A stretch of 64,000 bases of DNA from Paenibacillus solani (lineage in GTDB: Bacteria > Bacillota > Bacilli > Paenibacillales > Paenibacillaceae): assembly GCF_001277345.1 (NCBI RefSeq), contig NZ_LIUT01000003.1, forward strand, positions 273,612 through 337,611. Direction: 5' to 3'. How positions within the stretch are numbered: position 1 is the first letter of the stretch; each line of letters opens with the position of its first letter. The translations under genes and the position numbers were made by a program. The notes beneath the pieces were generated by a model. It was given only the letters and a program-made list of their open reading frames with translations, searched no databases and was not told where the DNA came from. This document shows, in pieces, positions 16,533 through 25,984 of this stretch.

Positions 16533-16709
16533 TTATTCTTCATCGCTTGGAGTCCGATCCACAAGCAGCTGCGTAACCTCGGTGTAGTTCCCTTGAGCGA
16601 CTTCATCTTCGGTAGCTTCTTCACGCAGATCGTCATTGGTTTCCAGCCCTGGAGCAATCGTTGGCTCACCTGACGAAGGCTGTTCTTGCCCCTTCTGATC
16701 CCCGTTCAT
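16533..16709 (-). CDS. Small acidic protein, 58 aa
   Basis: A short gene of unknown function with a near-perfect ribosome binding site (AAGGAGGCGATGTT-ATG). The product starts MNGDQKGQEQPSSGEP, is rich in Glu/Asp (including REEATEDEVAQ) and ends in DEE. It has no membrane segment, signal or cysteine and is probably largely disordered. Codon use is ordinary and the frame is clean. The gene lies between the hydrolase terminator and the B12-radical SAM gene. Confidence 0.65.
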   Translation of the reverse strand: MNGDQKGQEQPSSGEPTIAPGLETNDDLREEATEDEVAQGNYTEVTQLLVDRTPSDEE

Positions 16710-16864
16710 AACATCGCCTCCTTATCTTGTAGATGCGATTAGAATACGGATACCCGAGATGTTTTATTCCAGTACGCACACTAATAAAGAAAGCAGCGAT
16801 AAGCTTGGATTTCAAAAAAAGAGCAATCCCAAGCAAGAAGTGGGTTTGACGTTCATTCCCCCTG

Positions 16865-18637
16865 TTAGGCCTGCTCTATAAGCTGCACAGGCATCGTATA
16901 GTATTGTGGTTGACCTGTTTCGTCCTGTTGGTACAGAACCAGCAGCATCGTAGCTTGATTTGGGTTGTCCTGAATACCGCTGCCTCCCTGGATGACATCG
17001 CTCAGATTAAATGGCAGCATCTCGATCATTGCATGTTTCTGCAGTTCGCGCTCCGTAATCCCAAGATCAGCAAAACGGTTGGATAATGCCGCAGGCTCCT
17101 CAAGAATTCGTCGTATATTAGCGTTCCATACCGCTTTATCCTGAGTATGATCCCACCATATTTTCCTCGGTTTATACTTATGTCCCAGGAAATAATCAAA
17201 CTTCATTAGCCCCAGGATCACGTCCATATGCGCTGTCCTCCGACTCTCAAGAAAAGCCGTTAAACGCGTAAACAGGTCCTCGAGCTGGTGACCTATTTTC
17301 TGCCAGCCTTGTCCTTCCCAATAGTCGCCAAACTCCTGAAAGAAATCAAAAGACGACATGAATTCATGCTTCATCAAATAATTCAAGGTATGATCCATGC
17401 GATGCGCATTCCAATATTTCTCCAGCACATCTTCCAGTCTTTTCAGACGGACGATATCCGAGAATGGAAGCACGTTGCTGCCCAGGATTTCGTACGGAGC
17501 ATGATCCATATAGGTATAATTGTACTTATCCGCATCGATCCGCAGCCCGGTTCCCCGGAGCATCTTCAAGAAACCCAGCTGCAGCTCCTCTGGCCCGAGC
17601 GCAAATACATCATTAAACGTTTTGCGGAAGGTGTCGTAATCCTCCTCCGGTAGCCCTGCAATCAGATCCAAATGCTGGTCAATCTTGCCGCTGTCCTTGA
17701 TCATGGTCACCGTACGTGACAGCTTGGTAAAGTTCTGCCGACGCTTTACCAGCTCATTCGTTGGATCATTTGTAGACTGGACCCCGATTTCAAACCGGAA
17801 AATGCCGGGAGGCGCATTCTTCGCCAAATAGTCCAGCACCTCGGGACGCATGATATCTGCTGTAATCTCGAACTGGAATACACAGCCACCATGATTCTCA
17901 ATTAGAAACTCGAACATTTCAAGCGCGTAATCCCGCTTAATGTTAAACGTCCGATCCACGAACTTGATCAGCTTAGCTCCCTTATCGATCAGATAGAGAA
18001 TATCTGCCTTTGTCCGTTCAATATCGTAATAGCGAACCCCTACCTCAATGCTTGACAGGCAGAACTGACAGCTGAAGGGACAGCCACGGCTGGTCTCAAA
18101 ATAGACGACCCGCTTTCCAAGATGCGGAATATCCTCCGGAAACCGATGCGGGGAAGGCAGCTCGGCGAGTATGCTCTTCGGTCTTCCCGGGTTCACGATG
18201 ACTTCGTCCTGCTTGCGGTAAGCTACGCCATATACAAAATGAAATTTACGGTCCCCTTCGATCGTATGCAGCAAATGGTGGAATGTCTCCTCGCCTTCGC
18301 CCATAACGATAAAGTCGACATTGTGCAGCCTTTTCATCCAATAATCCGTATCATATGATACCTCGGGCCCGCCCAGTATAATCGTAACCTCCGGCATAAT
18401 CTTCTTCACAATGTCAATCACTTTAATCGTTTCTTCGATATTCCATATATAACACGAGAAACCGATCACATCCGGCTTGCGCTGGAACAAATCGGAGACG
18501 ATATTCATCACCGGATCCTTGATGGTATACTCTGCCAGTTCGATATCGAAATCTTTCTCGCTGTATGCCTTCAGGCAGCGAATGGCCAAGGAAGTATGAA
18601 TGTACTTGGCATTCAGAGTTGATAAGATGACTTTCAT
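16865..18637 (-). CDS. B12-binding domain radical SAM protein (DUF4080 type)
   Basis: A 590-aa protein. Residues 1-140 form a Rossmann-like cobalamin-binding domain (KPDVIGFSCYIWNIEET, ILGGPEVSYD). The radical SAM domain starts at about 180 with RGCPFSCQFC (C-x3-C-x2-C). The C-terminal 200 residues are the DUF4080 part. The classic DxHxxG cobalamin ligand is absent, as in many members of this group. The reaction is unknown; relatives methylate or rearrange unactivated carbons. It is monocistronic. Corrinoid salvage genes occur further along this window, so cofactor supply is available if it binds B12. Confidence 0.85.
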   Translation of the reverse strand: MKVILSTLNAKYIHTSLAIRCLKAYSEKDFDIELAEYTIKDPVMNIVSDLFQRKPDVIGFSCYIWNIEETIKVIDIVKKIMPEVTIILGGPEVSYDTDYWMKRLHNVDFIVMGEGEETFHHLLHTIEGDRKFHFVYGVAYRKQDEVIVNPGRPKSILAELPSPHRFPEDIPHLGKRVVYFETSRGCPFSCQFCLSSIEVGVRYYDIERTKADILYLIDKGAKLIKFVDRTFNIKRDYALEMFEFLIENHGGCVFQFEITADIMRPEVLDYLAKNAPPGIFRFEIGVQSTNDPTNELVKRRQNFTKLSRTVTMIKDSGKIDQHLDLIAGLPEEDYDTFRKTFNDVFALGPEELQLGFLKMLRGTGLRIDADKYNYTYMDHAPYEILGSNVLPFSDIVRLKRLEDVLEKYWNAHRMDHTLNYLMKHEFMSSFDFFQEFGDYWEGQGWQKIGHQLEDLFTRLTAFLESRRTAHMDVILGLMKFDYFLGHKYKPRKIWWDHTQDKAVWNANIRRILEEPAALSNRFADLGITERELQKHAMIEMLPFNLSDVIQGGSGIQDNPNQATMLLVLYQQDETGQPQYYTMPVQLIEQA

Positions 18638-18794
18638 GGTAGGTCCACTTTCCTTCTACATAAAATATTCCGTGACCGCTCATAAGACAGCATGTTCACA
18701 CAGGAATTCAAATCTATTAATTAGGAGTATGCAAGAACTCGTATAGTCTCAAAGGTAACAAGTAATAAAACCCACGAATCTGCAGATCACCATT

Positions 18795-20678
18795 TTAGTC
18801 TTCGTAGTCGAATAAATCATCACTGTCATTTGGCGTCCCCTGACTATTCAGGAAAAAATCAAGGAATGGGCGTCCGTATTTACGGAATTTCACTTCCCCT
18901 ACCCCTTTGACATTCAGCATCTCTTCCTCGCTCTGCGGACAAACCACACTCATCTCACGCAGTGTTGCATCGTTAAAAATAATGTACGATGGTACATGCT
19001 CTTTGCTTGCCAGCTCCCGCCGAATCAGGCGCAGCTGCTCAAACACCGTCTCGTTGACAGCAGACGGCGAGTAATCGGCCCGGCGGCCGCTGCGCTGACT
19101 GGCTGCGGCTTTGGAAGGCCGGGGAACGCGCTGCATGACTTCACGCTGCCCCTTTAACACATCAGCCGCCCCGTTCTGTAGTTTAACGACAGGGTACTGA
19201 CCCTCCGTCAGCGCCAAGAACCCTTCCGAAACAAGAACATTGATCGTTTCGGATATTTCTTTCTCGGTCCGATTCGACATCACACCATAGGTTGGAAGCC
19301 GATCAAAGCCATATTCCAGCACTTTTTTGGCCCGCGATCCCTTAAGCACGGAAGCAACCATGGACACACCAAATCGTTCGCGCATTCGGTGAATGCAAGA
19401 GAAGATCTTCTGCGCATCCACGGTGATGTCGACAAGCTCCCGGTCATCCGTGCAGGAGCTGCACGTACCGCAAGGTTGATCTTCATGCTCTTCCCCGAAA
19501 TAGTCCAGCATTGCGCTGCGCAGGCAGCGGGTAGTATAGCAGTAATCAATCATCTGCTGCAGCTTGCGGTAATCGTTCTGCTTGCGCTCACCCTCCTGGG
19601 GATTCTGTTCGATCAGAAATTTCTGCGTCATGATATCCTGTGCGCTGAACAGCAGGATGCACTGGCTGGGTTCACCATCCCGCCCAGCGCGGCCCGCTTC
19701 CTGCACGTAAGACTCCATATTTTTCGGCATATTGTAATGGATGACATATCGGACGTTGGATTTATCGATTCCCATACCAAATGCGTTTGTTGCAACAATT
19801 ACGCGAATATCATCATACAGGAAAGCCTCTTGGCTCTCCGCCCGCTCGGCGTCACTCATACCGGCATGGTACCGCCCTGCAAGGAGTCCTTTAGCTTGAA
19901 GGCGCTGGCTTAAATCATCCACTTCTTTACGGGTCGCAGCATAGATGATTCCCGGCTGATGGCTATGCGAGGCGGCATATTCCAGCACAAACTCCCGTTT
20001 GTTCTCACCGCGAAGCACCGACATTTCCAGATTGTCACGCCCAAGTCCGGTCACGAACACCTGCGGCTGTTCCAGGCGCAGCAAACGCTGTATGTCCTCC
20101 ATAACTTCTGGTGTGGCCGTGGCCGTAAAGGCCGCTAATAACGGACGGTTCGGCAGCCCTTGGACGAAAGGAGCCACCGAGAGATAGCTGGTCCGGAAAT
20201 CATGCCCCCACTGGGATACACAGTGTGCTTCATCGACGGCTACAATCGAAATATCAAGGCCGGCCATCTCTTCCCGAAACCAATCGAGTTCGAGCCGTTC
20301 CGGGGCGACATACAGCAGCTTCAGCTCTCCGCGCCTTGCTGCACGTATGCGCTCGTTCACTTCCTTGCCGCTGAGCGTGCTATTGATATAAGCTGCAGCC
20401 ACACCCGCTGTCGTCAGAGCATCTACCTGATCTTTCATCAAAGAAATCAAAGGCGAAACGACCAACGTCAGCCCCGGGAACAAAAGCGCTGGAATTTGGT
20501 AACAGATGGATTTACCTCCGCCTGTCGGCATGATTCCCAGCGTATCCTGACCATCGAGAAGGCTGGCGACGATATTTTTCTGACCATCCCGAAAATCAGG
20601 ATAGCCGTAATATTTCTGCAAATATTCCCGTGCTGTATCTAAATTCATAACTTCTCTATCATTTGTTTCCACATTCAT
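18795..20678 (-). CDS. recQ: ATP-dependent DNA helicase RecQ
   Basis: A 3'-5' helicase for recombination and repair. The 627-aa protein has motif 0 (FRDGQ), Walker A PTGGGKS (51-57), DEAH box DEAHC (149-153), the RecQ aromatic loop QWGHDFR (156-162), motif VI QEAGRAGRDG, the RecQ zinc site (C in TRCLRSAM plus CGTCSSC near 400), the winged-helix RQC region and a C-terminal HRDC domain (about 525-600). A full-length RecQ is normally 590-620 aa, so nothing is missing. AAGGAG lies nine bases before the chosen ATG. It is monocistronic and divergent from an AraC-type regulator. Confidence 0.96.
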   Translation of the reverse strand: MNVETNDREVMNLDTAREYLQKYYGYPDFRDGQKNIVASLLDGQDTLGIMPTGGGKSICYQIPALLFPGLTLVVSPLISLMKDQVDALTTAGVAAAYINSTLSGKEVNERIRAARRGELKLLYVAPERLELDWFREEMAGLDISIVAVDEAHCVSQWGHDFRTSYLSVAPFVQGLPNRPLLAAFTATATPEVMEDIQRLLRLEQPQVFVTGLGRDNLEMSVLRGENKREFVLEYAASHSHQPGIIYAATRKEVDDLSQRLQAKGLLAGRYHAGMSDAERAESQEAFLYDDIRVIVATNAFGMGIDKSNVRYVIHYNMPKNMESYVQEAGRAGRDGEPSQCILLFSAQDIMTQKFLIEQNPQEGERKQNDYRKLQQMIDYCYTTRCLRSAMLDYFGEEHEDQPCGTCSSCTDDRELVDITVDAQKIFSCIHRMRERFGVSMVASVLKGSRAKKVLEYGFDRLPTYGVMSNRTEKEISETINVLVSEGFLALTEGQYPVVKLQNGAADVLKGQREVMQRVPRPSKAAASQRSGRRADYSPSAVNETVFEQLRLIRRELASKEHVPSYIIFNDATLREMSVVCPQSEEEMLNVKGVGEVKFRKYGRPFLDFFLNSQGTPNDSDDLFDYED

Positions 20679-20865
20679 GGATAAAAACTCCTTATTTTAC
20701 CTTGGTTTCCAATTTCGAAAAAGGCCTCATTCTTTCAGTTTAACGACCTTTTCATGAATGGGCAACCGAATACGGGAGGAAATTGCATTCGCTAAGGAGA
20801 ACTTCATCATAATGGAAATTTGTATGATATCGTGAACAATCGAAAATAAGAAGCTGGTGATCTTT

Positions 20866-21651
20866 GTGAAAGACGAATATGCCGAAACCATAATTCAAAC
20901 CATTCATTATATGAAGGAGCATCTGAATGAGCCGCTGACGGCCAGGAAGCTCGCCGATCTGGCGGGGTACAGTCCTTTTCATTTCTCCAGATTATTCAAG
21001 CGAGTAACCGGAATTTCGGTCAGGCAATACTTGTCTGCGCTCCGTGTTGAGTCCGGTAAGACCGAACTCCTGCACAGTCCCTCCCTGCTTGTAAAAATAG
21101 GAATGAGCGTCGGTTTGTCCAGCCCGGGCACCTTCAATACCCGATTCAAGCGGCTTGTCGGTCTGTCCCCTCTGAAATTCCGCTCCACCGCTGATTCGCT
21201 TCATCGTTATGTGAATCAATATGAGCACAAACCGTTAGCCTGGACAGCGGAAGAAGCCCATGATCTACCCCGGATTCGCTGCCGGATTGAAGCACCAGAT
21301 GCATTTCGCGGCATCATTTACATCGGCTTGTTTCCAAGACCCGCACCCGATCAGAAGCCCGTAGCCGGTACGGCGGTCAACCTTAAAAACAGAGCCTGCA
21401 TCCTAACTGGCATCCCGAGCGGCACGTACTATGTACTTGCAGCCGGCATCCCTTGGAGCCTTAATCCACGGGATTATTTGCTGCTGAACAAATCCTTGCG
21501 CGGCAAGCTGGACGATCCTGTACATATTGAACAAGGGACGGATCTAGCCGTGACGATCACCTTACGTGAACCTCTTCCCTATGACCCGCCGATTGTTGTC
21601 AATCTGCCTCTGCTATTATTCGAGAAGGATTGGAATGACAAAGCAAGGTAG
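20866..21651 (+). CDS. AraC-family transcriptional regulator
   Basis: About 261 aa. The DNA-binding double helix-turn-helix is at the N-terminus (residues 5-105; LTARKLADLAGYSPFHFSRLFKRVTG and the second helix SSPGTFNTRFKRLVGLSP). The C-terminal 130 residues are a ligand-type domain with short beta strands (GIIYIGLFPRPAP, GTYYVLAAG), which reverses the usual AraC order. The effector is unknown. Two GTG codons compete (20857 and 20866); GGTGAT just before the second favours 20866. The two genes downstream (AHSA1 and VOC proteins, same strand, short gaps) may be its targets or operon partners. Confidence 0.83.
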   Translation: MKDEYAETIIQTIHYMKEHLNEPLTARKLADLAGYSPFHFSRLFKRVTGISVRQYLSALRVESGKTELLHSPSLLVKIGMSVGLSSPGTFNTRFKRLVGLSPLKFRSTADSLHRYVNQYEHKPLAWTAEEAHDLPRIRCRIEAPDAFRGIIYIGLFPRPAPDQKPVAGTAVNLKNRACILTGIPSGTYYVLAAGIPWSLNPRDYLLLNKSLRGKLDDPVHIEQGTDLAVTITLREPLPYDPPIVVNLPLLLFEKDWNDKAR

Positions 21652-21742
21652 AAGAATTTTGTAAGAGCTTGCCCCTATATAATGGAACTGCACGAATAGT
21701 AATTCCAAAACAGTGAGGGCTCTAAGATGAGGGGGAATACAT

Positions 21743-22204
21743 ATGACCATTATTCAAGAAACCGTGATCCAGGCTGATGACCAGCTCCTCTGGCGAGCAT
21801 GGACGGAGTCTGCGAGGATAACGAAGTGGTTTGCGCCAGCTGCGGAAATCGAACCGAGAGTGGGCGGAAAATTCGAGCTTTATTTTAACCCTGCCAATCG
21901 TGAATCGATGTGTACTGCAGGCTGTACCATTTTACAATATGATGAGCCGCACACCCTTGTATTTGAGTGGAAGGGACCCGACCCTTTTGCGGATACGATG
22001 AATCAAGGAGAATTGACCAGGGTTAAGGTGTCTTTTCGACCAGAACCAGACGGCGGTACAAAAATCACCTTAGAGCACACAGGCTGGAAGGATTCCGAGG
22101 CGTCATTGCAAGCCCGCGAATGGCATGTAGACGCATGGAAAGGCATGCTGGCCAGCTTGAAATCCAACTTGGAATCCGGTGAAGGTATTCTATGCTGCGG
22201 ATAA
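21743..22204 (+). CDS. SRPBCC/AHSA1-domain protein
   Basis: A 153-aa single-domain START-like fold. It begins with the family pattern (IQETVIQADDQLLWRAWTE...ITKWFAPAAEIEPRVGGKFEL), followed by HTLVFEWKGP, TKITLEHTGW and HVDAWKGMLASLK. These proteins form a hydrophobic pocket for small ligands; the ligand is not predictable. The C-terminus ends in CCG. A GAGGGGGAATA stretch precedes the ATG. It is likely co-transcribed with the VOC gene 25 bases downstream. Confidence 0.82.
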   Translation: MTIIQETVIQADDQLLWRAWTESARITKWFAPAAEIEPRVGGKFELYFNPANRESMCTAGCTILQYDEPHTLVFEWKGPDPFADTMNQGELTRVKVSFRPEPDGGTKITLEHTGWKDSEASLQAREWHVDAWKGMLASLKSNLESGEGILCCG

Positions 22205-22229
22205 ACCAACTCAAGAACTGGAGGAGTGA

Positions 22230-22595
22230 ATGACTATGTCAAACCTATGCGTATTATCTATTAATGTAAATGATATGGATCAAGCCAGACGATTTTATTG
22301 TGACATTCTAGGATTCGAAATTTCCAGGGTTTACGATGAAGAGATCATCAGTTTGAAGAATGAGGGTATATCTCTGATTCTACAAAAATGCGAGCGCCGA
22401 GCAGACACGGATTACCCTCACGAAGCGCAGGTGATCATCGGAATCGAGACCGCTGATGTTAACGCAGCTATTGAGGCCTACAAATCACAGGGTGTTGAAG
22501 TCATCATTGAACCCCCGAAGCCTTGCCCTCCCGGGCTATACAGTGCGATACGAGACCCGTTTGGCAATGTGATCGAATTGCTGGAATTTACGTAA
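22230..22595 (+). CDS. VOC-family (glyoxalase/dioxygenase fold) protein
   Basis: 121 aa, one VOC module: two beta-alpha-beta-beta-beta units (LCVLSINVNDMDQARRFY, then IGIETADVNAAIEAY), ending in the typical IRDPFGNVIELLEF strand carrying a metal-ligand Glu. Such proteins act in glyoxalase, antibiotic resistance or ring-cleavage reactions; no specific role can be assigned. GGAGGAG lies just upstream. It probably forms an operon with the AHSA1 gene, a common pairing. Confidence 0.82.
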   Translation: MTMSNLCVLSINVNDMDQARRFYCDILGFEISRVYDEEIISLKNEGISLILQKCERRADTDYPHEAQVIIGIETADVNAAIEAYKSQGVEVIIEPPKPCPPGLYSAIRDPFGNVIELLEFT

Positions 22596-22842
22596 ATCGT
22601 TTTCTGGGGAGGAGCATGATTTCTGCAATAAGAAAGTCCATGGATTATGAAGGATACTCTGCATGCATGCAAGGGTGTCCTTCTTAGTGTGTAATCTGGT
22701 CTGTTAATGTTGAACCCGATACGGGTAAGAACATATTAATGTAAATCTCTAAAGATAAAGCATAAGCAGATTAGGAATAGTCGATTTCGGAAATAATAGA
22801 TAATAGAACTGATATATTAACTACACAAGGGGGACATTTCAT

Positions 22843-23655
22843 ATGGATATGACACCAGAACAACGCATTACCCTGCATGGGTTCAACAATCTGACGAAGT
22901 CTCTCAGCTTTAATATGTATGATGTCTGTTATACAAAAACCAAGGAAGAACGGGAAGCATATCTGGAATATATAGACGAGCAGTATAATGCGGATCGGCT
23001 GACAAAAATATTAAGCCATGTGGCTGAAATCATCGGGGCGCATGTCCTGAATATTGCCAAGCAGGATTATATCCCACAAGGCGCCAGCGTAACGATGCTT
23101 GTATCTGAAGGACCTGTCGTGGAGGTTCCGGAGGAATCCTATGACGAATCGCCGGGGCCGCTCCCGGATAACGTTGTGCTGCAGCTCGACAAGAGCCATA
23201 TTACCGTCCATACGTATCCGGAATTCCATCCCGACGAGGGGATAAGTACCTTCCGGGCGGACATCGATGTGTCGACATGCGGGGAAATCTCACCGCTAAA
23301 AGCCTTAAACTACTTGATCCATTCTTTTGATACGGATATAATGACGATCGACTATAGAATTCGGGGATTTACAAGAGATATTCATGGACACAAGCTGTTT
23401 ATCGACCATGAGATCAGCTCCATTCAGAACTATATTTCCGACGAAGCGAAAGATTTATTCGATATGATTGATGTCAACGTATACAAAGAGAATATCTTCC
23501 ACACCAAGTGCAAGCTGAAGCAGTTCGATCTGGACAACTACCTGTTTGGTTACACGAAGGATACGCTGTCCCAAGCTGAACAACAGGAAATTACCGAGCG
23601 AATTAAACTAGAGATCGACGAAATATATTACGGTAAAAATATGGACCGAAGTTAG
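22843..23655 (+). CDS. speD: S-adenosylmethionine decarboxylase proenzyme (long, E. coli type)
   Basis: It makes decarboxylated SAM, the aminopropyl donor for spermidine. The 270-aa proenzyme is the longer class 1A form, not the short Bacillus type. Self-cleavage should occur between K117 and S118 in LDKSHITVHTYPE, turning Ser118 into the pyruvoyl cofactor. The conserved DVSTCGEISPLKALN and IDYRIRGFTRD segments are present. An AAGGGGG site precedes the ATG. No speE is adjacent. Confidence 0.94.
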   Translation: MDMTPEQRITLHGFNNLTKSLSFNMYDVCYTKTKEEREAYLEYIDEQYNADRLTKILSHVAEIIGAHVLNIAKQDYIPQGASVTMLVSEGPVVEVPEESYDESPGPLPDNVVLQLDKSHITVHTYPEFHPDEGISTFRADIDVSTCGEISPLKALNYLIHSFDTDIMTIDYRIRGFTRDIHGHKLFIDHEISSIQNYISDEAKDLFDMIDVNVYKENIFHTKCKLKQFDLDNYLFGYTKDTLSQAEQQEITERIKLEIDEIYYGKNMDRS

Positions 23656-23674
23656 GGATGATGAGTGTTAACGA

Positions 23675-24481
23675 TCAGAATTGGACCGAGAATCCATTGA
23701 AGTGATGAATGCCCGTTCCAAATCGGACAAGGTCTTTTTCCCGCAGATCTTGCACCGCTTCTCTCACCACAGCCAGCAACGCCGGGTCCAGTCCAAGTGT
23801 ATTGTGAGAACCAAAGATCCGATTTATGCCATCGATATTCGTGATCCGCTCGAGCGAGTTTACGAGATCCTCCGGACTTGTCGTTGGATAAAAGGCATAT
23901 ACCGGCGTCTCATCATACAGCAAATCCCCTGTGAACAAGTAACCCCGATTGATATCAAATACCGCGATATGTCCTGGAGAATGGCCCGGTGTGTGATAAA
24001 TGACCAAACTCCGTTCGCCCAGCTCGATGATATCCCCATCCCGGAGAAGGCCTGTCGGCTGGCCACGATAAGGGGTGTAGGTTGACGGATCGAAGGATGC
24101 CGGCACGGGCCTCGTGATATCGCGTGATATGTCTTTACGGATTTGTTCAATAGAAAGCTTCTTAATCCCGCTGACGAGCCAATCTTCTTCGACCTCATGG
24201 ACATAAATCTCTCTGAACTGCCCATGACTGCCGATATGGTCTGCGTGAACATGCGTGGTCAGAACCATGATAGGTAAATCCGTTAACTGATCCGTCATCC
24301 GCTTCATATTATCAATGCCCAGTCCCGTATCGATCAATACGGCACGCTCGCTTCCTATCAGCAGAAACGAATGCACCTTTTCCCAATGCCCATACTCACT
24401 GATCGCATATGTAGCCGCATCTAGCTTCGATACGGTAAACCATGCATCATCGATAACAACGTTATATTGATTATTCTCCAT
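23675..24481 (-). CDS. Metallo-beta-lactamase-fold hydrolase
   Basis: A 268-aa MBL-fold protein with the metal motif THVHADH (76-82), the ligand HTPGHSPGH (about 165-173) and FTGDLLYD (Asp ligand), and GSHNTLG as the last histidine. The metal site is complete, but the substrate class (thioester, lactone, phosphodiester) cannot be told. It lies 24 bases downstream of an ArsR-type regulator gene on the same strand, so the two probably form an autoregulated operon; a GGGAGAG site precedes the start. Confidence 0.85.
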   Translation of the reverse strand: MENNQYNVVIDDAWFTVSKLDAATYAISEYGHWEKVHSFLLIGSERAVLIDTGLGIDNMKRMTDQLTDLPIMVLTTHVHADHIGSHGQFREIYVHEVEEDWLVSGIKKLSIEQIRKDISRDITRPVPASFDPSTYTPYRGQPTGLLRDGDIIELGERSLVIYHTPGHSPGHIAVFDINRGYLFTGDLLYDETPVYAFYPTTSPEDLVNSLERITNIDGINRIFGSHNTLGLDPALLAVVREAVQDLREKDLVRFGTGIHHFNGFSVQF

Positions 24482-24505
24482 ATGTAATTACTCTCCCATC
24501 ATGGA

Positions 24506-25117
24506 TTATCGAATGGTAATATCCTCTTGATCATCTTGAAATGCAATCAACGACATATAGTAGCTTTTCTCTTCCGGGGACAGTGCCGTACTGCCTGGTT
24601 CGGCCGTCTCCATCGTGAAGTGTTTATGCATGAGCTGCTTAAACTCCTCCACAAAAGCATGGAAATTCTCCTGCGTAGCATGGAACCGATAAGTGCCGGC
24701 GATGTTCTTCCTATAATGTTCGCTTTCGCTGTTCAAGGCAAAAGAGGATACGGATGCATTCTCAATCTTCGTCCGGGTAACATCGAGTGTCTCCATAAAA
24801 ACCTGTCTAGAAGTTTCTACTAAATCCAGACTTGGCAGCAAATGATCTTCAGGAATGAAACGACTTGCGACGGCGCGATAGTATTTCTGTACGATACCGT
24901 TCTTCTCTTCCTTCCGGACCACATGAATGATGCCATGCTTCTCCAGCTCCTTGAGATGAAAGTAAATATTGTTCCGCGTAATGTCCAGTAACTCGGCTAG
25001 CTGCTGCCCGGTGTAGGCATCTTTCACGAGATTCATCAGTATCTTGGTACGCAGCGGATCGGCAATCGCTTTGAGCTGTTCGTGGGTTTTAATTTTATAG
25101 ACACCTGTCAATTTCAT
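24506..25117 (-). CDS. ArsR-type winged-helix regulator
   Basis: About 203 aa. The N-terminal winged helix (HEQLKAIADPLRTKILMNLVKDAYTGQQLAELL, then NNIYFHLKELEKHGII) is of the ArsR/HTH_20 type; the C-terminal 120 residues are a helical domain without obvious metal-ligand cysteines. The ATG at 25117 has AGAGGTG at the right distance. An in-frame ATG at 25168 is rejected because the extra codons would translate a perfect 20-bp palindrome (25141-25160) that looks like the operator. First gene of an operon with the MBL-fold hydrolase. Confidence 0.82.
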   Translation of the reverse strand: MKLTGVYKIKTHEQLKAIADPLRTKILMNLVKDAYTGQQLAELLDITRNNIYFHLKELEKHGIIHVVRKEEKNGIVQKYYRAVASRFIPEDHLLPSLDLVETSRQVFMETLDVTRTKIENASVSSFALNSESEHYRKNIAGTYRFHATQENFHAFVEEFKQLMHKHFTMETAEPGSTALSPEEKSYYMSLIAFQDDQEDITIR

Positions 25118-25140
25118 TTTAACACCTCTTTTTATTTTAC

Positions 25141-25160
25141 CAGTAAAATTAATTTTACTG
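25141..25160. promoter_or_regulatory. Perfect 20-bp palindrome, candidate operator
   Basis: CAGTAAAATTAATTTTACTG reads the same on both strands. It lies 24 bp before the start of the ArsR-type regulator gene, where a dimeric winged-helix repressor would bind to control itself. No T-run follows, so a terminator is unlikely. Confidence 0.65.
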
Positions 25161-25383
25161 TTATTCATGGTTCATCCTATCATGACTTTTATCCTTGAGT
25201 CAATCCTGCTTCTAAGCGCTAGTCAAAATGAGTCGATTAGGTAATACTGTGTTAAAACAGAAGGAAATCTCACAGAGAGTGCCGCTTACAGCAAGGGCAT
25301 GTTCCCCTGAAACAGATTTATTGTGATATATTATTCACGACATATGTACGTCATTATCATGTTCAAAGGATGTGCCTGGCCTC

Positions 25384-25899
25384 ATGTTTGACCCAACGAT
25401 ATTCGAAAATTTAAAGGTGGGCATCGAGAATGCGGTTTATGACCTGGATAACCTCGATGAAATCATTCGCATTACCGATCGAAAGGATCTCCTGGATATG
25501 GCAATATTGTCCAGAAGTTTCAGTATTCGGTTTGAGCTGATTCAGCAACTTACAACTTCAGCCGAACTTTGTCTGGAAACCGGGCTGCGAGATTTAGCAG
25601 CTGAGATTCTGGACAATCCGGAAGATGAACCAGGCTGCGAGTTGAAGCTCCGCTTTTATAAAAGCATGACCGATGCTTCCGTGGAGTGTCCCGCACTCGC
25701 ACAGATCGTAGAGGACATATGGAAACCGGAGCTTCCACCGATACAAACGATACGATATATCTACGGTGATGAACTGCTCCTCCTCCACAACACGATCGAG
25801 CTGCGCTTTCCTCGCAAGATCAACGAAGAGCAGATGAGCGATATCCCCACTATTTTGGAGTTTATGCTCCGTACGCTGGAAGGATTAAATCAGGTATGA
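25384..25899 (+). CDS. Hypothetical protein, about 171 aa
   Basis: Not recognised. Acidic, mostly helical and soluble (FENLKVGIENAVYDLDNLDEIIRI; LELCLETGLRDLAAEIL-like stretches). The C-terminal half contains IRYIYGDELLLLHNTIELRFP. There is no signal peptide, membrane segment or known motif. Start choice is uncertain: a GTG at 25372 sits almost on top of AAAGGA, whereas the ATG at 25384 is 13 bases away. It stands alone between the ArsR-type operon (divergent) and catE (convergent). Confidence 0.6.
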   Translation: MFDPTIFENLKVGIENAVYDLDNLDEIIRITDRKDLLDMAILSRSFSIRFELIQQLTTSAELCLETGLRDLAAEILDNPEDEPGCELKLRFYKSMTDASVECPALAQIVEDIWKPELPPIQTIRYIYGDELLLLHNTIELRFPRKINEEQMSDIPTILEFMLRTLEGLNQV

Positions 25900-25984
25900 C
25901 TTGCCTTCTTCAGGGGAGCATGCAAATCGATGCGAAGAATATAGCCTGACCGCAATAGGGGTCAGGCTTATTTCATGTTCATAT

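Noticed and set aside
22640..22690. Hairpin (AAGGATAC...GTGTCCTT) between the VOC gene and speD as a terminator
   Set aside because: The stem has mismatches and the following T-run is poor, so I left it out of the feature list.
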